Origin: Marinobacter sp.
GTDB lineage: Bacteria > Pseudomonadota > Gammaproteobacteria > Pseudomonadales > Oleiphilaceae
NCBI GenBank assembly: GCA_022565395.1
Contig: JAIUMV010000014.1
Span: 28,342-92,341, forward strand
Direction of reading: 5' to 3'
DNA: 64,000 nt
The translations under genes and the position numbers were made by a program. A model generated the notes under the pieces. It was given only the letters and a program-made list of their open reading frames with translations, did no database searches and was not told the origin of the DNA. Below are positions 1-8,807 of this stretch, in pieces; the stretch's first letter is position 1; every line of letters begins with the position of its first letter.

Positions 1-720
1 CGGCCGCTGGCGCCCATCTCCGAGCAGTTGCAACCGCAGGTTGGCATCCTTGCTGTACAGGCGGTCAAAAGCCTGCAGCAGATCCGGAATACCTTTGCGG
101 GGAATCATCTGCCCGATAAAACCGATAATCCGTGCATCCTGACCTTGGGGCGCCTTTGCAGGGGCCAGCTCAGTGAGGGTCTGATCAATCTCTTTGAGAT
201 CCACGCCATTGCGGATAAAGTGGGTTTTACCTTTCGGCACGTTGAAGCGGGCCATATCATCCATCAGTTCTTCAGACAGCGGTGCCACGGCGTCAAAGTA
301 CCGCAGCATGAAAGTACCTAAACGAATAAACGCCCCCAGCTTAAAGCCGACATTGCCTGAAAAGCCGTGGGGTGTGCTGACACATTTGATGCCTGCCCGC
401 CACGCCGCCAACAAACCGAGAATGTCGGATTTGTAGCCGTGGGTGTGAATCACATCGATCTCCCGGCGCTTGATCACCTCGACCAGCTGGTTAACCACAC
501 GAAAGTCAAAGCGCCCTTTCATGGGCAGATAGTGAACCTCACCAGCTTCTCCAGGGTAAAGCTCGGCCACCGACAGATCCTGATTGCCCCCCTCCTGGCT
601 GACGGCAAGATCACAGACCATGTGCTCCTGATTGATGTTATTAGCCAGGGCCAGCACCCAGCGTTCGGCGCCGTAGAAACCGGCGGGGGTGATGAACTGT
701 AATACCCGAATCTTACTCAC
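1..720 (-). CDS. Glycosyltransferase family 4 (partial, runs off the left edge)
   Basis: The reading frame starts at a GTG (720-718), overlaps the stop of the upstream glycosyltransferase by 4 bp (GTGA) and stays open to base 1, so about 240 residues are visible and the C-terminus is missing. My translation begins SKIRVLQFITPAGFYGAERW, the usual N-terminal Rossmann opening of retaining GT-B enzymes. Further on are THGYKSD, TPHGFSG and FIGQMIPRKGIPDLLQAF, the last matching the start of the donor-binding domain of GT4 proteins. It is the last visible gene of the leftward polysaccharide operon and probably adds a sugar to the repeat unit on the cytoplasmic face. Donor and linkage cannot be read from the sequence. 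Confidence 0.85.
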   Translation of the reverse strand, partial: MSKIRVLQFITPAGFYGAERWVLALANNINQEHMVCDLAVSQEGGNQDLSVAELYPGEAGEVHYLPMKGRFDFRVVNQLVEVIKRREIDVIHTHGYKSDILGLLAAWRAGIKCVSTPHGFSGNVGFKLGAFIRLGTFMLRYFDAVAPLSEELMDDMARFNVPKGKTHFIRNGVDLKEIDQTLTELAPAKAPQGQDARIIGFIGQMIPRKGIPDLLQAFDRLYSKDANLRLQLLGDGRQRP

Positions 721-1910
721 TTCTTGAACTCCGTTTCAGCGGATGATGCACTTTCTGGTCGGGCGCTGGACCATGTCACCTGTGTTTCCCCCTTAATTGC
801 TTTAAAGATACCGCGCACGGCATAGAGGTTTACCATGGTGAAGTAATAAGGGGTGGAGAGATAGATCGGCAATTCTGATTTGTCATCGCGTCTATGTGCG
901 ATTAACGTCAGCGCAAGCAACAAAAACGCCCCCAAGGCGACTATTTGGAAGGGCCACCAGCCTGCAATAGCAAGCGGTATGCTACCCAACACCCCCAGCC
1001 CCAGAAATACCGGAATCAACCAGCGCAGCAGCTTATGGGAGATAACCTCCCAGGCGAAGATACCCACCCGGGCCGGATTCATGGTGGTGCTGACACGCAT
1101 CAGGCCGCGAATACTGCGGTTGACGATGCGCTCCTTGCGGGCGATTTCCTTGTCGAAGTTGCCTGCGGTTTCTTCAAAGCACTGGGCTTCGGCATCAAAA
1201 ATGCCCCGGTAGCCTTTGGCGATGATTTGCAGTGGGTTGACGAAGTCGTTGATGTCTTTCTGCTGGAGGGGCTCCCAGAGTTCACGGCGGATGGCATAGA
1301 TAGCACCGTCGCCTCCCACCACAGAATGCAGGCGGGATTCCCATTGTTTGATGGCGATTTCATAGCGCCAGTAGAGGTTTTCATTCTGGGCGCTGGCGCC
1401 GCTGGCACCGTCGGTATACAGGGCCGCGCCGACCACGTAGCCTACCTCCGGGTCGGCGAAGTTGCGCACCAGCTTACGGATGGCATCCGGCGCGTAGAGG
1501 GCGTTGGCGTCACTGAACACCACCACCTCCCCTTGCGCGGCGTCCAGGGCCAGGTTCAGGCCCATGGTTTTGCCCAAGCGGCCTTCCTGGCGGATCAGGG
1601 TAATGCCCTGCGCCGCGTAGTCCTTGACGATCTCATCCGTGCCATCATCAGAACCGTCGGACACTACCAGGATCTGCAGCTGGTCACGGGGATAGTCCAT
1701 GGCCAGGGCATTATCCAGCTTGGCAGCGATGACGGCGGCTTCGTTGTAACAAGAGATCACCAGGGTGACTGATGGGGTGATGTCATCCCGGCGGTGGGTA
1801 ATGGCAGGCCGCTTGCGGGTCAGTAGCCACAGCAAGGCGGGGTAGCCGAAGTACACATAGACCGGCACCGCAAGGCACAGCAGGGTAAGGAGTATCAGAA
1901 GGGCTGTCAT
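717..1910 (-). CDS. Membrane glycosyltransferase family 2
   Basis: This 397-residue protein has an N-terminal membrane segment (about residues 3-25), a GT-A catalytic domain and two or three hydrophobic segments near residues 285-335. Family motifs seen are VISCYNEAAVI, VVSDGSDDGTDEI, a metal-binding type acid pair in FSDAN, a GGDGA segment and a KERIVNRSIRG stretch resembling the acceptor motif of processive GT2 enzymes. It would transfer sugars from nucleotide donors to a growing polysaccharide or lipid-linked acceptor at the inner membrane. Its start overlaps the stop of the FemAB-like gene by 4 bp and its end overlaps the GT4 gene by 4 bp, so the three are translationally coupled. The substrate is unknown. 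Confidence 0.9.
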   Translation of the reverse strand: MTALLILLTLLCLAVPVYVYFGYPALLWLLTRKRPAITHRRDDITPSVTLVISCYNEAAVIAAKLDNALAMDYPRDQLQILVVSDGSDDGTDEIVKDYAAQGITLIRQEGRLGKTMGLNLALDAAQGEVVVFSDANALYAPDAIRKLVRNFADPEVGYVVGAALYTDGASGASAQNENLYWRYEIAIKQWESRLHSVVGGDGAIYAIRRELWEPLQQKDINDFVNPLQIIAKGYRGIFDAEAQCFEETAGNFDKEIARKERIVNRSIRGLMRVSTTMNPARVGIFAWEVISHKLLRWLIPVFLGLGVLGSIPLAIAGWWPFQIVALGAFLLLALTLIAHRRDDKSELPIYLSTPYYFTMVNLYAVRGIFKAIKGETQVTWSSARPESASSAETEFKK

Positions 1911-3034
1911 AGGCTGATATGCTTTCTTAACTTGGGGCCGAGCCAGTTGGCGATGGCCAGGGGCAAACGCTGCCAGCAGGCTTCAATAAATTGTCTCAGT
2001 TTGCGGGCCAGATTACCGGGTTCAGTGATGGCAGACTCGGTTACCCGGCCATCCGAATGCCAGTGTACCCAGGTCAGGCCATAGGGTTTGGCGCCCCACT
2101 GCTTTTTGAACCGGTAAGTGCCCTCGCCGAAGGTGGAGCGGCCAAAATCAAACCACTGGCATCCCGCATCCGTGACATGACTGAGCAGGGCCCAGTAGAG
2201 CAGCATGTTGGGGGCCAGGTGGTTAAAGTCCGCCAGCGTGGAGGCCCAAGGGATACAGGCCCGCCGCCCGGCTACAAGCACAATGCCGGCGCCCACCACC
2301 TGCTCATCCGCGTACACCAGCCCGACCAGCATCTGCTCACCATAGGCGTCAGCCAGTGCCTGAAACCAGGCTTTGCTGTGCACCGGGGAGCCCAAGCGGC
2401 GCATGTTAGCGGCAAATACCGGGTAAAAGGCATCCACTCCTTCACTGCCACGTACCACGGCTGACGTCAGACCGTTCTTTTCTGCCTTGCGGATCTGGCT
2501 ACGGAGTTTCGGTTTGTAGCTTTTTATCAGGCTATCGCTGGATTCTGGCAGCGGGAACAGCATGCTGACCTTGCGGGCACTGCGGGCCTGCTCGGCCTCG
2601 GTGATCTGCGCCTCCGTCAGGGCGTCACCACCAATACGTACCGCGATATCCGCCGTGCCACATGCCTCCATCAGGGTCTGGGCGCCGGCCTTCAGGGCAG
2701 CGAGCACCGCTTCGTCCTGCGCCAGGGGGCCACCCAGATCACAAAAGGGCAAGGACACCAGCGGCCCACCGCCGGGGCGGCGCAGTCGGCAAACGGGCAT
2801 AGCGCCTACCCATTCCCCCTTACGGGTGACACTGACCACCCAGCCTTCATGGCCATAGGCCGCCACAGTGGCCAACAGCCACGCCCGCTGATGGTAAGGA
2901 GAGGCCTGAGGATGACTGGCTACAAAGCGGTCATAGGCCTCAGCGGGTACGTCTTTCAGCCGCAATGCACGGGTGACGGTGCCCGGTGCATTATCCAGCG
3001 CCTGGCCTGTCAATTCGCTGGCCGCTACCGTCAT
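1907..3034 (-). CDS. FemAB-like XrtA/PEP-CTERM system-associated protein
   Basis: A 375-residue GNAT-fold protein of the FemAB-like group found beside exosortase-type exopolysaccharide loci. Visible signatures are YHQRAWLLA early on, PFCDLGGPLA, LRSQIRKAEKNGL, NMRRLGSPVH in the middle and WFDFGRST..GTYRFKKQWG near the end, the last two being typical of the XrtA-associated FemAB family. FemAB proteins move aminoacyl groups in peptidoglycan synthesis; in this context the protein more likely acylates or aminoacylates a polysaccharide, which is inference. The start overlaps the preceding acetyltransferase stop by 4 bp (ATGA). Family assignment is strong and the chemistry is not established by the sequence. 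Confidence 0.88.
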   Translation of the reverse strand: MTVAASELTGQALDNAPGTVTRALRLKDVPAEAYDRFVASHPQASPYHQRAWLLATVAAYGHEGWVVSVTRKGEWVGAMPVCRLRRPGGGPLVSLPFCDLGGPLAQDEAVLAALKAGAQTLMEACGTADIAVRIGGDALTEAQITEAEQARSARKVSMLFPLPESSDSLIKSYKPKLRSQIRKAEKNGLTSAVVRGSEGVDAFYPVFAANMRRLGSPVHSKAWFQALADAYGEQMLVGLVYADEQVVGAGIVLVAGRRACIPWASTLADFNHLAPNMLLYWALLSHVTDAGCQWFDFGRSTFGEGTYRFKKQWGAKPYGLTWVHWHSDGRVTESAITEPGNLARKLRQFIEACWQRLPLAIANWLGPKLRKHISL

Positions 3035-4161
3035 GATCCGGCGGCTCCGTTGTTGGCTTCGGCAAACCAGCGGTTGCGGGCCTTGCGAACCACATCCTCC
3101 AACTTCAGTTTGAAGCGTTTACGCTGTAGAGACACCTGCACCAACTGCTTGTGAAAGTGCCCGAGCTGGGCTTTGTAGCGCTCATCACCACCCATAAAAT
3201 CATAGTAGTGGAAGCCATGCTGACGGTAGTCCTCGATACAGAGGCTATGCCCCAACAAGCCAGGTTTGAAGCGGTTGTCGTCCTCCACCCGCATACCACC
3301 CAGGTAAAAGTAGACTTTCTGGTCATAAAGCAGGTTGTAGAAAGAGGCAGTCACTTCGCCATCAACCTGAAGGGAGACCAAATCTACCCCGCCAGTAGCC
3401 CACTGGTCTTCAATCAGGCTGCGGTGAAAGCGCACGAAGTCCGGGTTGGCGTAGCCGCTTTGATCCGGGCCGGTGCCCCAGCGCTCCAGGTGCAAAGGGC
3501 CGATACCATCGAAGATGGCCAGCGCCTCGGCCACGGAGTCCGGGCGAACAAGCTTTACCTCACCCCGGCTCTCATAAAGACGGTGGGATCGGTTGATCTG
3601 ATAGCGGGTGTTGCGGGACAGAGTATCCAAATAATGCAGCCCGCCGCGGCGCAAGGCGTCAAGATCTACCCCGTAACAGGGCGCCTCCCACCGCAGGTGC
3701 GAATAAAGCCCTGTCAGCTCCGCAAACTGTTTGGCTTCATCCGCATCAATGGCGCCGATAATGAACTCGTCCCATTCCGGCATGTCATTGCACAGGTGTT
3801 GCAGGCAGGCCGCGGCAACGGCCTCTTCCTTGCCGTTCTCCGACAGAAAGCCGTTGTACTCGATCCAGATCTGATCCTGGTGCTTATGCCCGGTCTGGTG
3901 CAGGCGCAGGCAACGGGAGCGCAAAAGGCCGTGGCGACGCTCTTCGGTTTGCACCACCAGCCCCAGGCCTACCAGCCTGTCCCCCTCCATAACACGCAGT
4001 ACGTCTGCCTGGGGTTCATACACTGCCAGCCAATGCCCCAGCCATTGCCAGGACAGAAATACCGTGGGCGAGGCACGGCCTTCCAGCTCTTGCCAATCGG
4101 CTTTCAGCCAGCTTACATCACGGGCCGCCAGCCGGGTGACGGTGAGCGCATCAGCAGTCAT
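3031..4161 (-). CDS. GNAT-fold acetyltransferase, BioF2/CelD-like
   Basis: About 376 residues. It contains FLSWQWLGHWLAVY near the N-terminus, LDTLSRNTRYQINRSHRLYE in the middle, and FYNLLYDQKVYFYLGG..DNRFKPGLLGH followed by YDFMGGDERYK, the pattern of the CelD/BcsL-type acetyltransferase domain common in exopolysaccharide clusters. I chose the ATG at 4161 over the one at 4170 because AGGA lies 8 bases upstream of it. It lies about 25 bp after the carbamoyltransferase stop and overlaps the FemAB-like gene by 4 bp. With its neighbour it suggests that the polymer or its precursors carry acyl decorations. The exact acyl donor and acceptor are unknown. Confidence 0.85.
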   Translation of the reverse strand: MTADALTVTRLAARDVSWLKADWQELEGRASPTVFLSWQWLGHWLAVYEPQADVLRVMEGDRLVGLGLVVQTEERRHGLLRSRCLRLHQTGHKHQDQIWIEYNGFLSENGKEEAVAAACLQHLCNDMPEWDEFIIGAIDADEAKQFAELTGLYSHLRWEAPCYGVDLDALRRGGLHYLDTLSRNTRYQINRSHRLYESRGEVKLVRPDSVAEALAIFDGIGPLHLERWGTGPDQSGYANPDFVRFHRSLIEDQWATGGVDLVSLQVDGEVTASFYNLLYDQKVYFYLGGMRVEDDNRFKPGLLGHSLCIEDYRQHGFHYYDFMGGDERYKAQLGHFHKQLVQVSLQRKRFKLKLEDVVRKARNRWFAEANNGAAGS

Positions 4162-4186
4162 ACAACGCATCCTGCAGCTTGAGGGC

Positions 4187-6013
4187 TCAGTGGGCCGGGT
4201 TCGGGTGTTTCACCAGGAAGGGCCCCAGCACCAAATAGTCCAGGTTGCCCTGCAGGAAGGCGCGCACCGCGTCGTCCGGGCTGTTAACGATGGGCTCCTC
4301 GTGCATGTTGAAGCTGGTGTTGATCAGGCTGGGAATGCCACTGAGCTTCTCATACTCCTTGAGTATGTCGTAATAGCCGGGGTTCACCTCACGCTGGATC
4401 AGCTGTGGGCGGGCGGTACCGTCCACATGCACGGCGGCGGGGCAGTTCTCCCGCATGAACTCAGTGCAGTCGAAGGTGATGGTCATGAACTCGGCGGCGT
4501 GTTCTGCACCCTTGATATTGTGGTAACAGCGCTCCCGGGCTTCATACAGGGTGACCGGGGCAAAAGGCATAAACTCGGTGCGACCCAGGCGTTTGTTAAG
4601 CCACTGGTTCACCTCTGGCTCTCGTGCGTGGTACATGATGGAGCGGTTGCCCAGGGCACGGGGGCCATACTCCATCCGCCCGTCAAAACGCGCGACCACC
4701 TGGCCACTGTGAATCAGCGCAGCCACCTCTGCCGCCAGGTTAGCGGGCTTATTGATGGTGAGGCCTTCGGCCTGGAGGGCTTTTTCCATGTCAGCTTCGG
4801 AGTAATCCGGGCCGTAGTACGCATTGCTGATAGAGGGCTTAATGCCACTCTGCCAGCTATGGTAGAGCGCCGCCCCGGTACCGCAACCGCCGTCACCCAT
4901 ATTGGGGTACACAAAAATGTGGTTGACGCCTTCAATCTCAAAAATCCGCTGGTTGAGTTTAACGTTGGCGGTGACACCACCGGACAGCACGATGGTGTCA
5001 ATGCCTGTTTTCTGAACCCAGTAACGAATGCAGTTGGTGGCCACTTTTTCCAGCACATACTGATAGGCTGCGGCTACATCGATTTTCGGGAACTTGGAGG
5101 CCAGATAACGGGAGAAATAGACGTTGTTGGCCTCATAGATACGGAAGTCGCCTTCCGTCTGCTCGATACGGCTGAGCAGGATATCACCGAGGATGCTGGG
5201 GTCACCGTAGGAAGCCAGACCAACGATTTTGCCCTCGTGGCGGCTGGGCTTAAAGCCCAGACTGGAGGTGACGTGCTCGTACAGGGTGCCCAGGGAGTTA
5301 GGGAAGCTCAGGCCATGCAGGCGCTTGATCTTACCGCCGCTGGCTTCGCTGATTGATCCGGCAAGCCCGGAGCCGTAGCCGTCCAGGGTGACACACAGGG
5401 CGCGATCAAAACCGCTGCAGAGGTAGCTGTTGGCGGCATGGGACAGATGATGCTCCATACGCTTGGTGGTGCCTGACCAACCGTTGCGGGCCAGGCCTTC
5501 ATTCAGTTCCTGCTCCCAACGACGGAAACCTTCAGTTGCAGCCTCTCCCCACTGCCGGGATGCCTTCAGAGCCGCATTGTTGGAGGCCAGCTTCTGCGCA
5601 CCTGCCATGCTGTAAAAGGAGCTGTGCAGAAAGCCTTTCTCCATGATGGCATTGGGGTGTTCGAGACCGTGGATAGGCTCGTTGCGGTCGGGCACCTTGG
5701 CCAGGGCATCCTTGATCTGGCGGCTGAGATCCTTGGGCTGGAAGGCCTTGATAAAGGCCTTTTCGTCCTCCAGATTTTTGGTAAACAGTTTTTGCTCGTT
5801 TTCCCAAGTCAGGAAGGGGTAGCAGACCAGGTCAAAGTCGCTCATTTTCGAGCCGGTGTAAGCGAGGGCTTTTTCCAGCGCCAGCTGGGGGAAGCCCGCT
5901 TGCTGTTTGGTGCGGGTGAAGCGCTCTTCACCTGCAGCAAACAGAATCTCACCATCCTCTACAATGGCTACGGTTGAATCCTTGTCCAGTGGGGATATCC
6001 CGAGAACCTTCAT
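4187..6013 (-). CDS. Carbamoyltransferase, NodU/TobZ family
   Basis: A 608-residue protein beginning MKVLGISPLDKDSTVAIVED, the ASKHA-fold start of O-carbamoyltransferases. The metal/ATP-binding motif HHLSHA (188-193) and DGYGSG (211-216) are intact, and further on come VLSGGVTANV, GDGGCGTGAAL, FDGRMEYGPRALGNRS and NTSFNMHEEPIVNSP, all family hallmarks, so the enzyme looks complete and active. NodU-type enzymes transfer carbamoyl from carbamoyl phosphate, via carbamoyl adenylate, to a hydroxyl, as in Nod-factor and antibiotic sugars. Here a sugar of the exopolysaccharide is the likely acceptor. Start overlaps the walW-like gene stop by 4 bp. The donor would come from CarAB, encoded about 12 kb away, which is probably coincidence. 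Confidence 0.92.
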   Translation of the reverse strand: MKVLGISPLDKDSTVAIVEDGEILFAAGEERFTRTKQQAGFPQLALEKALAYTGSKMSDFDLVCYPFLTWENEQKLFTKNLEDEKAFIKAFQPKDLSRQIKDALAKVPDRNEPIHGLEHPNAIMEKGFLHSSFYSMAGAQKLASNNAALKASRQWGEAATEGFRRWEQELNEGLARNGWSGTTKRMEHHLSHAANSYLCSGFDRALCVTLDGYGSGLAGSISEASGGKIKRLHGLSFPNSLGTLYEHVTSSLGFKPSRHEGKIVGLASYGDPSILGDILLSRIEQTEGDFRIYEANNVYFSRYLASKFPKIDVAAAYQYVLEKVATNCIRYWVQKTGIDTIVLSGGVTANVKLNQRIFEIEGVNHIFVYPNMGDGGCGTGAALYHSWQSGIKPSISNAYYGPDYSEADMEKALQAEGLTINKPANLAAEVAALIHSGQVVARFDGRMEYGPRALGNRSIMYHAREPEVNQWLNKRLGRTEFMPFAPVTLYEARERCYHNIKGAEHAAEFMTITFDCTEFMRENCPAAVHVDGTARPQLIQREVNPGYYDILKEYEKLSGIPSLINTSFNMHEEPIVNSPDDAVRAFLQGNLDYLVLGPFLVKHPNPAH

Positions 6014-7005
6014 GCCTTGCTCTCCATCAGTGTGCGTAAGCGGGTCGGCGTACTTGCTTCTCCGCCCAATTCGTTGAAAAAGAAATCGAAAAACTGTCGG
6101 AAGCTGCCCAGGAACTGGTTCAGCTGCTCATCATTCTTGACGTAAGTGGTGTGTCCGGGCACAACGCTGGGGCTGTGGAAGCTCCAGGTAAAGGTGCGCA
6201 CACCCTGTTTATAAAGAGCCCGGGTCACCTTGATGTGCTCGGCCGGGGAAAAACCCTCCGGTGACAGCATCAGGCGGTCTACTGCCCCGAGCCGGGACAA
6301 AATGCCGGGGGCCTTGAACTTTTTCAGGGCCATGGCCAGCTCAAAAAGGGGTACCGCCAGGGGCTGGGCCCAACCGATAAAGCCGCCGGTGCAGGGCAGT
6401 TCAAGAATTGGCTGCTCGTCAGGCCCAAACCAGAACGGGCTGGCATTGTAACGGCGGTAATCGGGGCCACCGTCGGCCCGTGAGTCCAGAGGCGGGCACA
6501 CCGAGAGGTCGATGGTGAAACCCAGCTCGTTGAGAATGTCGGTGGTATTGGGGCCGAAGCCATAACGCCCGGCCTTGTAGGCCACCGGAGCCTGGCCAAA
6601 GTTGGCGGCAATGGTATCCCGTAGGGTTTGCAGCTTTTCCCGCTCAACGGCTTCAGGCAGATTGCCGGGATACATGTTGGCGCGGGTCAGGGGCTCACCC
6701 AAAGGTGGGTTGACCCAGGGGTGCAGGTGGGCACCGATTTCACACTGGCCGGCGTCAAGATAGGCTTTCAGGGGTTCATAGCCTGTAGGTTGGCTGGCAA
6801 CCGGGTAGTCCACTACATAGCAGGGCACGACACCGTACTCGTTGAAAATATCTTGGGCACGGTGGATGTACTGCATGGCGCTGACGCGGTTTTCTGCCGG
6901 GTCAGGCTCTGCGCTCCAGTCGAATTCTTCTTCCGTGTCAATGACGACGATCAGGCGAGGCTTTTCGTCAGCCGGCAGCGTGATGGGTCGTTTGTTGGTA
7001 AACAT
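6010..7005 (-). CDS. WalW-type polysaccharide deacetylase family protein
   Basis: A 331-residue protein of the NodB-like deacetylase superfamily. It opens with RLIVVIDTEEEFDW, equivalent to the catalytic/metal aspartate strand, has EIGAHLHPW, where the two histidines fit the metal triad, then YKAGRYGFGPNT, FTIDLSVCPP, and FTWSFHSPSV near the end. This resembles WalW proteins of lipopolysaccharide and exopolysaccharide loci. GGAAGG lies just ahead of the ATG. It is the first gene of the operon running to the left edge, with the repeat array 7030-7490 upstream. It probably removes an N-acetyl (or similar) group from a sugar; the true substrate is unknown. No signal peptide is apparent, which suggests a cytoplasmic step. 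Confidence 0.82.
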   Translation of the reverse strand: MFTNKRPITLPADEKPRLIVVIDTEEEFDWSAEPDPAENRVSAMQYIHRAQDIFNEYGVVPCYVVDYPVASQPTGYEPLKAYLDAGQCEIGAHLHPWVNPPLGEPLTRANMYPGNLPEAVEREKLQTLRDTIAANFGQAPVAYKAGRYGFGPNTTDILNELGFTIDLSVCPPLDSRADGGPDYRRYNASPFWFGPDEQPILELPCTGGFIGWAQPLAVPLFELAMALKKFKAPGILSRLGAVDRLMLSPEGFSPAEHIKVTRALYKQGVRTFTWSFHSPSVVPGHTTYVKNDEQLNQFLGSFRQFFDFFFNELGGEASTPTRLRTLMESKA

Positions 7006-7029
7006 GGTCCTTCCCTGTCTTTCAGTGTT

Positions 7030-7490
7030 GCCGTAGATGGTTGAGGGTGGCGAAGCGTTGCTTCGCGTTTTTTTTCACCCTCACCCTACCCTCTCCCCTC
7101 AAGGGAGAGGGAACAAAAAAACAAACACACAACCGTGGTCTGTTGCGTTCCGGCGGGTGAAGCGTTGCTTCATTCTTCCGCCTACCCCCCCTCAAGAGAG
7201 CGGGAACAAAAATCCGTGAACGCCGCCCCCAGCTTTAAGCCCCTCTCCCTCGAGGGGGTGGAGGCGGACAAGCGAAGCATCGCTTCGCCCGCCGTAACGA
7301 CTGCCGCTATGCGGCAGGCCGGGGCGCGGAGCGGGGGTTGGGGTGAGGGTGGCTAGCGTGGCCCCGGCAGGGGACATCACTAGTTAACTAACCCACAGCG
7401 ATAGCAGGGCTGACGAAGCATAGCTTCGTATGTTTTTTTCACCCTCACCCTACCCTCTCCCCTCAAGGGAGAGGGAACAAATACCGTCCG
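7030..7490. repeat. Palindromic repeat array between the two leftward EPS operons
   Basis: No gene is supported in 7006-7494. The stretch is made of repeats: a perfect palindrome (GCGAAGC-GTT-GCTTCGC) at 7050-7066 followed by a CACCCTCACCCTA/CTCTCCCCTCAAGGGAGAGGG segment (7076-7111); a second such unit at about 7412-7477; a variant with GAAGCGTTGCTTC near 7160; and a reverse-oriented copy at 7288-7357. The 7288-7357 copy is nearly the reverse complement of 16056-16117 in the second array. Several palindromes followed by T-runs could act as terminators, so this array may end transcription of the core operon as well as separate it from the walW operon. Confidence 0.85.
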
Positions 7491-7494
7491 GAGG

Positions 7495-8802
7495 CTAATA
7501 CAACGCCCCCTGCACCCCATACGTAAACGACAACCGCGCTGCAAACTGCTCCCGGTCGGTCTCCCCCCGGGTAAAGCCCTGGCTGGCGGAGGCGCTGATG
7601 GATGCGTGTTCCGTCAGGGTGCGGCGCCAACCCAGACCCACGCGATGCACCTGGTCAGTCAGCTCAGAGGCCTTGTCAGCCGCGTCGCCTTGCCAACTGT
7701 AACTCAGGTCCACGGTCTGATCAGGGGTCGCATCAACACTCAGGCCCAGCCTGCCCCGATATTCGTAACTCTGTAACTGCTGTCGCTGGGCCTCAACCGA
7801 TGAGGCTTCCGCCAGGAAGCTTACCCGGCAGAGGCTGCAAAAGCGCCGGGTACTGACCGTCGCACCGACGGTTTCCCTCAGGTTCAGCTCCTGTATGCGG
7901 ATGCTCTCCGGCAAGCCCAGGTCAGCCAGTTCAGCCGGTAAAGGCCCTAACGCCAGATCCAGCACCGTGCTGGATACCGACCTGTCATAATAAATGGCAG
8001 AGGTCGTCTGGCTGGAACTCCAGGTCCTGCGGGCGCTACCCGTGGTGGTTTCCACTTCCAACTCCCGCTGCCTTGCCCGACTCTGGCCAGCCGCCAGGTT
8101 GAAACTCCCGTTGGACAGGCGCTGCTCAAAGGTGAGCTGTGCCGTGTCAACAGTGGTGTCCTCAGAGTTGCGTCCGGACCAGTTGCTGCCTACCGAGGCA
8201 CCGATGGTGGTCCGTTGTGACCAACGCCGCGTTAATGCTGCCTGCGCGCTGTAGGACTCACCATCTTCGCGCCCCTGCTCCTCGAAGGTGCGGGCGGTCT
8301 GGCCCGACAATCGCAGCGTGGTCAGGTTAGTGGGCCAGAAGTTAAGACCAAACCCGGCGCTGACGGCGTGCTGGACATCGTAACTCTGCAGGTCCACCAG
8401 AAAACCGGTATCGTTTCTGACACCCCGGGCCGTGTGCCCGGCATTAAAGTCAAATCGCCCCGCCGGGTAGCCAAAGTCATAGCGAGACACCCCCACCAGG
8501 TTAATGCTGTCGTTGTTGTCTCCCACCAGGTCCTGCCGACGGGTTTCGGCAGTCGCACTGTAGCGCCCGGTCAAGGCATGAGCGCCCGAGCTGACACGGC
8601 CACCGGCTGCACCCTGAATGCCCAAGCTGCCGGTTGTGTCCTGCCGGTCACCTGCGCGGGTGTGCGTCACACCAGTAAACACGGATACCGAGGCGTTATA
8701 AGTCGCCGGGGTATCCTGCTGGGCCGTAGCAAAAGGCGAGACTGCAACCAGTAACGCGCAGCTCCATCCTGCCCACCTCACGCCGAGGCCCATGACGCTC
8801 AC
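7495..8802 (-). CDS. XrtA/PEP-CTERM system-associated outer membrane beta-barrel protein
   Basis: About 435 residues from a GTG at 8802, preferred because AGGAG sits 8 bases upstream; an ATG at 8793 is the alternative, and the longer frame to 8862 runs into the upstream gene. The N-terminus has a signal peptide ending near ATAQQ. The rest is rich in alternating polar/hydrophobic strands (for example YNASVSVFTGVTHT, RFDFNAGHTARG, RLGLSVDATPDQTVDLSYSW) with a C-terminal strand ending LSFTYG, as expected for a beta-barrel. This matches the outer-membrane protein family that accompanies XrtA loci (TIGR03016-like). It probably forms the outer-membrane part of polymer export or anchoring. It follows the kinase-like gene by 5 bp. 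Confidence 0.8.
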   Translation of the reverse strand: MSVMGLGVRWAGWSCALLVAVSPFATAQQDTPATYNASVSVFTGVTHTRAGDRQDTTGSLGIQGAAGGRVSSGAHALTGRYSATAETRRQDLVGDNNDSINLVGVSRYDFGYPAGRFDFNAGHTARGVRNDTGFLVDLQSYDVQHAVSAGFGLNFWPTNLTTLRLSGQTARTFEEQGREDGESYSAQAALTRRWSQRTTIGASVGSNWSGRNSEDTTVDTAQLTFEQRLSNGSFNLAAGQSRARQRELEVETTTGSARRTWSSSQTTSAIYYDRSVSSTVLDLALGPLPAELADLGLPESIRIQELNLRETVGATVSTRRFCSLCRVSFLAEASSVEAQRQQLQSYEYRGRLGLSVDATPDQTVDLSYSWQGDAADKASELTDQVHRVGLGWRRTLTEHASISASASQGFTRGETDREQFAARLSFTYGVQGALY

Positions 8803-8807
8803 ATCCG

